Assembly (NCBI GenBank): GCA_020091685.1
Contig: CM034604.1
Coordinates: forward strand, 6,561,820-6,625,819
DNA from: Lutjanus erythropterus
Taxonomy: Eukaryota; Chordata; Actinopteri; Lutjaniformes; Lutjanidae
Direction of reading: 5' to 3'
Length of the DNA stretch: 64,000 bases
The notes under the pieces were generated by a model, which did no database searches, had not been told where the DNA came from, and saw nothing but the letters and a program-made list of their open reading frames with translations. The position numbers and the translations under genes were made by a program. Shown in pieces: positions 57,914 to 64,000 of this stretch; the stretch's first letter is position 1, and every line of letters starts with the position of its first letter.

Positions 57914-58345
57914 CAGTTGTGGAAGTCACCAAGTACTTTTACTAAGTGCTGTACTTAAAGCTACTATAAGGAACTTTCGTGTTGTGTTGATTTTGGAGCC
58001 CCCTGTGGACAAAAGCAGTAGCGTTTCCATTGTAATAACCACAAAATATAACATTAAGAATAATGGTCTCGTTAAAACATGTAGGTCATATAAAGGCATC
58101 AGTAATAAATAGATTGTAACCAGTTAAATACTCCTTGTGGTAGCTTTAAGTCTAATTTTGATATACTTTTATGCTGCTTTGTATTTCAATTTCACTGCAT
58201 GTCAGATGGAAATATGGTACTTTTGATGACACTTCATTTATCTGACAACTTAAGTTACTTTGCAGAAGCAGATTCAGATTAGAACAAAAGATAAATTTGC
58301 TATTAAATACTCAGTATCAGACTGGATGTGATCTTTGCAACAATA
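57914..58345. repeat. Dispersed repeat ('gtacttttactaagtgctgt' family)
   Basis: 'aagtcaccaagtacttttac' on the left; 'gatggaaatatggtactttt' and 'gcagaagcagattcagatta' on the right. It is related by its 'gtacttttactt' phrases to the element at 20741-21645 but lacks the purine-rich array. Confidence 0.45.
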
Positions 58346-58989
58346 GAGCACATGCAGATCTGTTTGTTTGGTTTTTGTGGTGTGGCACATTAAAAAAATA
58401 TGTGTCCTTGTTAGCATCCTCAACAGGCTGACTTGAGATGTACGGGGCTAATCCAAACTCGTGTGGGCAGTTTCAGAATCTGGGAACATTGTGCAGAATA
58501 AGTCTCCTAGTCCCTCATTTGACTTGTATGACTGGTGCTTTATAACAGTGTTCAGATACCACAGTACCTCTGCATTCAGTGTAGCTGTACACCCGAATGT
58601 GGTCTGGAGATTCGTTGCTGCTTGCCCTGGTGCTGGAGATGAGGGTAGTCAAACATTATTGAGAAATACCTGGCGTCTCGTGGCAGGTTGTCTTGTGTTT
58701 TTGCTCTTCATATGGGACTGTGCTGCCTTTCAACCCATCTTGCCTGGTTTAAAACACTTATGACATAGAATCCATTGTGTGCCATATACATTTCCTGGCA
58801 CTGGTTTCAACCACGCCTTGAACTTGCCATTAAAGAGCCAGTTCTCCCTGAATTTACACTTCCCCATGTCTCCATGTGCACGTTGCTAGTTACCAAGTGG
58901 ACAGTGCATCTGCTCTGAGCGTCCAAAACAGAACGAGTGTAGGTTCCACTATCATGATCTGCATAATGTTCATGCAAGAGGCATTAAAT
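58346..58989. other. No recognised feature
   Basis: A 100-codon plus frame (58461-58763) has no domain. Probably non-coding. Confidence 0.4.
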
Positions 58990-59135
58990 TGTAATGTCAG
59001 AAAAAATTATTTAAAAAATCTGTCCTCCCATGTCTTTGCATTTTTAAGACTTGATTTAATATATTTTAATACCAATTAAGGCCTTATTTTTTATTAATTC
59101 AGTGCCTTTTAAGACTTTACATAAAACATAACAGC
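58990..59135. repeat. Dispersed repeat, right piece
   Basis: 'tttttaagacttgatttaat', 'ttttaataccaattaaggcc' and 'gccttttaagactttacata' match the style of 57735-57870. Confidence 0.4.
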
Positions 59136-59484
59136 GCGGTCTGTGATTGGTGGAGCTCGCTGTTACCATGGAAATGGAAACCTCGCGAATCGGTAGTTCC
59201 ATGAACAAGGTTGGCTAGTTAGGCAGCTAACACGAATCACTTGTATTAACAGTATAAACACTATAATAATGACAGAAATTAAATTTAAGAAGCGCTGTCA
59301 TTCTCAATGGATTGTGGGATGAATAGTTTTTTCAGTCTTTCATGTACACAGTCTTGTACCTTTGCCTTTTTTTCCATTTTTGTTTTTTGCTTCCTTTCCT
59401 TTTTGTTTGTTTGCTCCGAATCAAATGTTTTATGGTCATGATTCACCTCATAGTTGGTTGGCAGCTGGTGAGCAGTTTCAAGCA
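59136..59484. other. No recognised feature
   Basis: Spacer with a CpG-containing piece ('ggaaacctcgcgaatcggta'). Confidence 0.35.
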
Positions 59485-59700
59485 GTTCCTACATGACTGC
59501 CCACAACAAAGTCTGTGGATTATATTGAGCAACCATGTCATGATATTTGGAAATAGACGCTAATTTCGAATACTGCAAATGCATCTTTTTGGTGGTTTGA
59601 GCACCACAAGCCGAGGGCCATTTAGTCTAATTATATTTGCGAGAAGGCAGACATCTCTACGACTGATACCTCCGAGAGGTCTGCAACTCACACCAAAAAT
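59485..59700 (+). repeat. Dispersed repeat ('ggcagacatctctac' family), copy 2
   Basis: 'cagttcctacatgactgccc', 'gtctgtggattatattgagc', 'aggcagacatctctacgact' and 'tctgcaactcacaccaaaaa'. The block order is as in 62400-62605 and 41701-41888. Confidence 0.6.
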
Positions 59701-60589
59701 ATCAGATCAGGGGAAAAGTGTTAAACCTTTTTTACCTCTTATAAATGAGGTTGATTTAAAGTAATGGTGATACAAGAGATAAAGCTAAAGCCATTAATTC
59801 AATTAAGAAAATATGACAGCCAAGATATCAATTAGCTCAAACAACACCATATTTTCCATCACCATCAAATCAGAGAACTTGTTGGCAGCCTGGCACAGAT
59901 ATAAGAAAAGATGTGAGCAAATGAAAAGGCAGAGAAACTAGACAGAGTAACAGACAGTCAGCCGCAGGTGATCCGTACTGTATTATTCTGATCCCTGCAG
60001 ACAGAAAGGAAGACAGATTTGTTTCTCTGTCGGATCAATGGCCGACTCTCCCATGGCACTTTCTCCCTCATTTATCTTCTCGACTTTGATTTCATCGTTG
60101 GAGCGGAATGGAGGATGTCTCCTCGTGGACGCTGGAGCTCAGCACTTCCAGCTCTCATCCATCTCTGCTGGATTCTCTATTAGTTCTCTTCTTATTTTCA
60201 AAGTGAAAATGTCATGATATTGCAGTCTGGCTGTCAAAGAACTGCTGGTAAATCCAATAGTATCCTCTGGATTTGGTGGGGATCTAGATTACTGTATTGA
60301 TCACGCTGATCTCCTGTACACACAGCATGCAAACAAAGTGACTTTCCTTTGTGTAGATATGTTACTTTGGCAGATTTCTCTCATTTGTTGACAGGCATGC
60401 ACACTTGCAACACCAGTCCAGTCTCACATCAGTTTGTGAAATTATTCAAATGTAGTATATAAAGAGCAACACAGAGGAGGGGGACATAGGGAGGAGGCCG
60501 ATTGGATGGGTGGGTAAAACACAGAACTGTTTCCTGTGTGAAACCAATAGTCAGCATTGACCTCTTTTTTAGATGTTACGTAACTTTTG
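59701..60589. other. No recognised feature
   Basis: Non-coding. No repeat or exon recognised. Confidence 0.4.
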
Positions 60590-60775
60590 TAAGTTATCTA
60601 ACAGGGACTGACAAATATATCAGTTGACTGATATATCAGCCTGATACTGACATTTTACAAGTATATCAGTCTGTGTCAGTATCAGCTTCTATGTTGTCAG
60701 ATATGCACCATTATGAAAACTTTTTCTTTAAAAAACATAATGCAGATGGTTTCTATTTGTTGGCTTTATAGGCAG
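60590..60775. repeat. Dispersed repeat ('gatatatcagcctgatactg' type)
   Basis: Repeated 'atatatcag' phrases ('gacaaatatatcagttgac', 'atatcagcctgatactgac', 'gtatatcagtctgtgtcag') form a pattern known from fish repeats. Confidence 0.45.
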
Positions 60776-60779
60776 CATT

Positions 60780-61320
60780 TTCTATCTATTATTATTGCAT
60801 TGCAGGATTGTTAAATGCTCTATTCTGATTGGTCAGTTACAGCATTCTACAGGCTATTTCTTTATAGCAGACCGTTGCTCTGGAGGCTGTTTGGATCGAC
60901 TCTGGCGGGTCACGTCCTGTCATATGAATCCACAGAAAGACTTTTACACCCCGTGGCAAGGTTTTCTGTTGCTCCATCAGAAAAATCAATAGAATATTTT
61001 TCCAATATTAATTTTAATATATTCGGAGAGAATGAAACTTTGGATTCACGGTTAACGGCTGACAGACATGAACTAAAAACTAAATGGAACGCGGTGTGGG
61101 CCATGACTGTGCTTCAAGACTGGTTAATCGAAAAGAAACTGTCAGTAGAATTTGGACTATGGATGCAGTTCATTTATGTCAAATTTATTTTTTAATTTTA
61201 TGTCAAACTGTTGATTTCTTTTGTAAGTAGGCGTGTAATAAGCAGGATTCTGTAGAGCGAACAGGTCTCTATAGAGAAATAAACCCCGACAGGGTGATGG
61301 AGGACCCCAGTGCAAAGCTT
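60780..61320 (+). repeat. Transposon-like repeat with a short coding remnant
   Basis: The left part 'tattctgattggtcagttac', 'tatagcagaccgttgctctg' is a phrase I recognise from a fish interspersed element. A 126-codon plus frame (60815-61195) holds TKWNAVWAMTVLQDWLIEKK near residues 89-108. The spaced Trp residues and 'QDWL' resemble the N-terminal core-binding region of tyrosine-recombinase-like (Crypton-derived) proteins. No catalytic R..H..R..Y region follows, so at most this is a fragment; the assignment is weak. Confidence 0.3.
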
Positions 61321-61594
61321 TTTATTTTTTATGTATAGTTTTTAATAGTGTTATTATAGTATGTATGTATAGTTTTTAATTATTTAAAATAGTGGTGAAA
61401 GTTGACTGTTTCAGTGCCCTGCTATCATTTTGGACAGTAACGTTTATTAATAAACTTTAAAATCTCCTGTTTCTAGTACATATCTCAGTCACAACTGTTA
61501 ACCGCTTTTGAAGGATCATTGCAAAGAATTTGTATATAGTCTATATTCTATATATTATATTCTTTAACTGAATTTTTTAATAACTCATACTCAT
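61321..61594. other. No recognised feature
   Basis: AT-rich spacer. Confidence 0.4.
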
Positions 61595-61915
61595 TTTAAC
61601 CCAAATCATGATCTTTTCCTAAACCAAACAAAGTAGTTTTGTTTCCTAAACCTACCCAAGCAGTTTTTGTGCCTTTATCTGAAAATCTACCCAGATGTTG
61701 AATATTTATTATTGCTAAGTTGTTCACAGAATGAAGTAGTTTTTTCTTCTTCTTCTTTTTTTTAATTTTTTTTTTTTACCTATTTCATAAAAGTAACCAA
61801 GTTGTTTTGGTGCCTAAACCACCGACACAATCACTTGAAATGTTTCAGCTTTATTTTGAAAGTCTAACCAGATGTTGCATATTGTTGCAAAATATTATTT
61901 CTAACTTTACCACAG
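61595..61915 (+). repeat. Dispersed repeat ('cctaaacctaaccaagt' family), copy 3
   Basis: Two diverged units: 'tttcctaaacctacccaagc' with 'atatttattattgctaagtt', then 'gtaaccaagttgttttggtg' with 'gctttattttgaaagtctaa'. A TTC-rich and T-rich stretch (61741-61778) separates them. Confidence 0.6.
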
Positions 61916-62314
61916 AATAGGAACCATGGTGGATAATAAATCAGTTTGAAAGTCATAAATCTATAATCTATAAATGAAATGTTTTGACTATTTGACAAAC
62001 TGCCATGAGACTGTGTTGGCTGCTTATATGGGTGTGTTGATGGGCAGGTATGGTGGCTGCTGTTTAGTCTTAAGCTCTGATCATACTTTTCCACATCCAC
62101 AAGACCAAACATTTTTTTTTAACTGTAAGTGTTTTATCTTCATGTATGTGTGATATTTCAGCCTGGTCTCACTAAAAGACATATGAATAACAGGCCCATA
62201 TATTTAGCGTTTTACCACGGCACCTCTTTTGCTTTTCGCGTAGTTCCACATCATTTAGTCTGCGTGTGCAGAGATGGCATGTCATTTCACATGAAAACAT
62301 TACACTCAAAAAAA
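61916..62314. other. No recognised feature
   Basis: Non-coding spacer. The 82-codon minus frame at 61864-62112 is unremarkable. Confidence 0.4.
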
Positions 62315-62605
62315 AGTCACAATGAAGGATTCATTCATTTCTCGCAAAAGCCCTCCGAGTCATTCCAGTAAATTCTAAAGTAGTTCCCATAGATTCTACT
62401 GCAGAAAGAAAGTAGTTCCTACATGAAACTGCTCATAAAAAGGTCTGTGGATTATCTTGAGTAACCGGGTCATAATTTCTGGAAAGAAACACTGGTTTAG
62501 AATTTTTCAAATGTATTATTTTGGTGCTTTCAGTGCCACAAGCAGAGTGCCATTTAGTCCCATTATATTGGAGTGAAGGCAGACATCTCTACAACCAGGA
62601 GGAAA
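62315..62605 (+). repeat. Dispersed repeat ('ggcagacatctctac' family), copy 3 (longest)
   Basis: 'atgaaggattcattcatttc', 'aaagtagttcctacatgaaa', 'gtctgtggattatcttgagt', 'gccatttagtcccattat' and 'ggcagacatctctacaacc'. It extends further left than the other copies, giving the best view of the family. Confidence 0.6.
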
Positions 62606-63328
62606 AATACATATTTTTGATTTTGGGATGAGCTGTCCGGTTGATCCTACCAGTCTGACCAACCACAAAAATAAAAATTTTCTACTGAAACTGATCAAAA
62701 TCACACCGGTTGTGTCAGATGAATTGAGAGGATCCACCAGGAAGTGTCCTTATTTGTAGGGAGTGACCTCTCCAAGGAAGACTCTTTACCTTTTTGCTAA
62801 TGACTGTGAGGAATTACATTGTAATTACTTGTGGGCTCATTACTCCATTTTATGTGTGGTAAGTGTTACCTACAGGCTGTCCCCTGCACAATAAAAGGTC
62901 ATTACGCGTGCAGGTTTAATCTTCATACTCGAGAGAGGCTGCAACGAAGTGCTCATCCTTTATAAACCACAAGAAACTGGACCTAATGACTGTTCTTCCA
63001 AAGGGACCTGGCAGCAGATTGAATGAATATGATGCTGTATTTTCTTTATTTGTTGTGGGATCACTGGCTTCACACACGTACACACAACAACAAGAGCATC
63101 AGAGTGAGTTTCTCGAGGACAGTATGACCACGTGTCCCGTCGTTGCTCGCTTTTCTGTCGCCCGTGCCCAAGTCAAGAAGGATCTCTTCGCCGTGGCGAG
63201 GAAAACAAAGGCTCGGGGCCACGTAATTAAATGGAGTTTTATCTTACTGCACAGCACGAGCGCGTCTGTGGCCAAATAGTCACCATCCTGCCAATTTGAT
63301 TACTGTTATTTTCAACAGAGGCAGCAAA
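62606..63328. other. No recognised gene
   Basis: Unique-looking, with 'gaggaattacattgtaattac' palindrome-like sequence near 62809. A 97-codon plus frame (62986-63279) has a Lys/Ala-rich end but no domain. Confidence 0.35.
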
Positions 63329-63372
63329 CCATGAAGGATTCATTCATTTAGCACAAAAAAAACCCTCTGAGG
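63329..63372 (+). repeat. Small piece of the 'atgaaggattcattcatt' repeat
   Basis: 'catgaaggattcattcattt', 'agcac' and 'ccctctgagg' match 62322-62360. Confidence 0.5.
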
Positions 63373-63589
63373 TAGAGCAGGGGAGAGGAGAAGTCTGTCA
63401 CTGAGAGAAACATTGATCCACTCTTTAGATGTTACCCACAAATCACTGGGACAGAAACACACCGCCAGAAGGTAGAGTTTCCCTTTTTTTTCTTTTTGGG
63501 GCAATGAATAGTGTTTTTATGGAAGCATATTGCTGCCACACCAGAAAAAAAGTAGTTTTCTTTAAAAAGACTTTTTTCACATTGTAACT
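63373..63589. other. No recognised feature
   Basis: Short spacer. Confidence 0.4.
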
Positions 63590-63800
63590 AGATATTTTCA
63601 CATTACTATGACATACAATCATATCACATATATCACTGTTCATATTATAGTCATATACAGTAAATACAATATTTATAAAATTCTAACTTATATTGCTATA
63701 ACAATATACAGTTTTTCTTCCCATAACATGACAGGTTTTACGTTATGATAAGATAATTTATGTTACAATATAAGGTATAAGATTATAACAATATAACTTA
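63590..63800. repeat. AT-rich simple-like repeat ('tataacaatata')
   Basis: Irregular repeats of 'tataacaatatacag', 'gttatgataagataatt' and 'gttacaatataaggtataag'. Similar to 22226-22440. Confidence 0.45.
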
Positions 63801-64000
63801 TGTTAAGGATAATGTACAGTGAGCGGGCTGTTATTGAAAAGTTAACCACAACAGAGTGGTGCAGGTTGACTCTAACACTACTAACTTAAAAATATCAATA
63901 ATTTGAAACAAAATCCAAATTCAAAAATTATTTTACTGATTTAGAATTATTTTATTGCTTGTCTGTGTGGGAGGGACTTTTCCAGTTTTGGGTATCGTAC
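63801..64000. other. No recognised feature
   Basis: AT-rich to the window edge. Confidence 0.4.

Overview
The window reads as nuclear DNA of a ray-finned (teleost) fish, probably a percomorph. It is AT-rich, with many CA/GT microsatellites, minisatellites and short terminal-inverted-repeat (TIR) elements. It also holds broken non-LTR retrotransposons of three kinds, tRNA-derived SINE heads, and dispersed repeats I recognise from fish introns. The species call is inference.

I find no intact protein-coding gene and no convincing host exon. The longest open frame, 158 codons at 54002-54478, is part of a dead LINE. The other frames of 60-130 codons lie in repeats or low-complexity DNA, or show no recognisable domain. 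The window is best read as a gene desert or the inside of a very large intron.

Layout. 1-5.1 kb: foldback MITEs, a TIR element and a minisatellite-bearing repeat. 6.3-6.9, 13.1-13.6, 16.0-16.3 and 41.9-42.4 kb: a repeat family carrying a decayed fragment of a RecQ-like SF2 helicase. 8.1-8.9 kb: a long dispersed repeat. 11-13 kb: small repeats and a SINE. 20.7-21.6 kb: a TIR element filled with purine-rich tandem repeats. 24.8-25.9 kb: an 84-bp-period tandem array. 27.7-30 kb: three MITE pieces. 31.9-34.4 kb: two tRNA-like SINE heads. 37.4-38.4 kb: a dispersed repeat holding a LINE piece. 39.8-41.4 kb: a 43-bp-unit minisatellite, a 73-bp AC run and a 22-bp inverted repeat. 43.1-44.5 kb: nested repeats, including a perfect 36-bp palindrome inside a larger foldback. 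45.5-47.7 kb: LINE tail, repeats and an L2/CR1-type reverse-transcriptase relic. 49.3-52.8 kb: a cluster of foldback elements. 53.9-54.9 kb: an RTE/Rex3-like LINE relic. 57.7-63.8 kb: a mosaic of dispersed repeats.

Between the repeats are a few non-repetitive stretches (5.6, 9.3, 20.3, 28.5, 32.2, 42.65 and 57.3 kb) that look like candidate conserved regulatory sequence. That needs an alignment to decide. The most notable observations are the RecQ-helicase-derived repeat family and the perfect palindrome at 44.1 kb.
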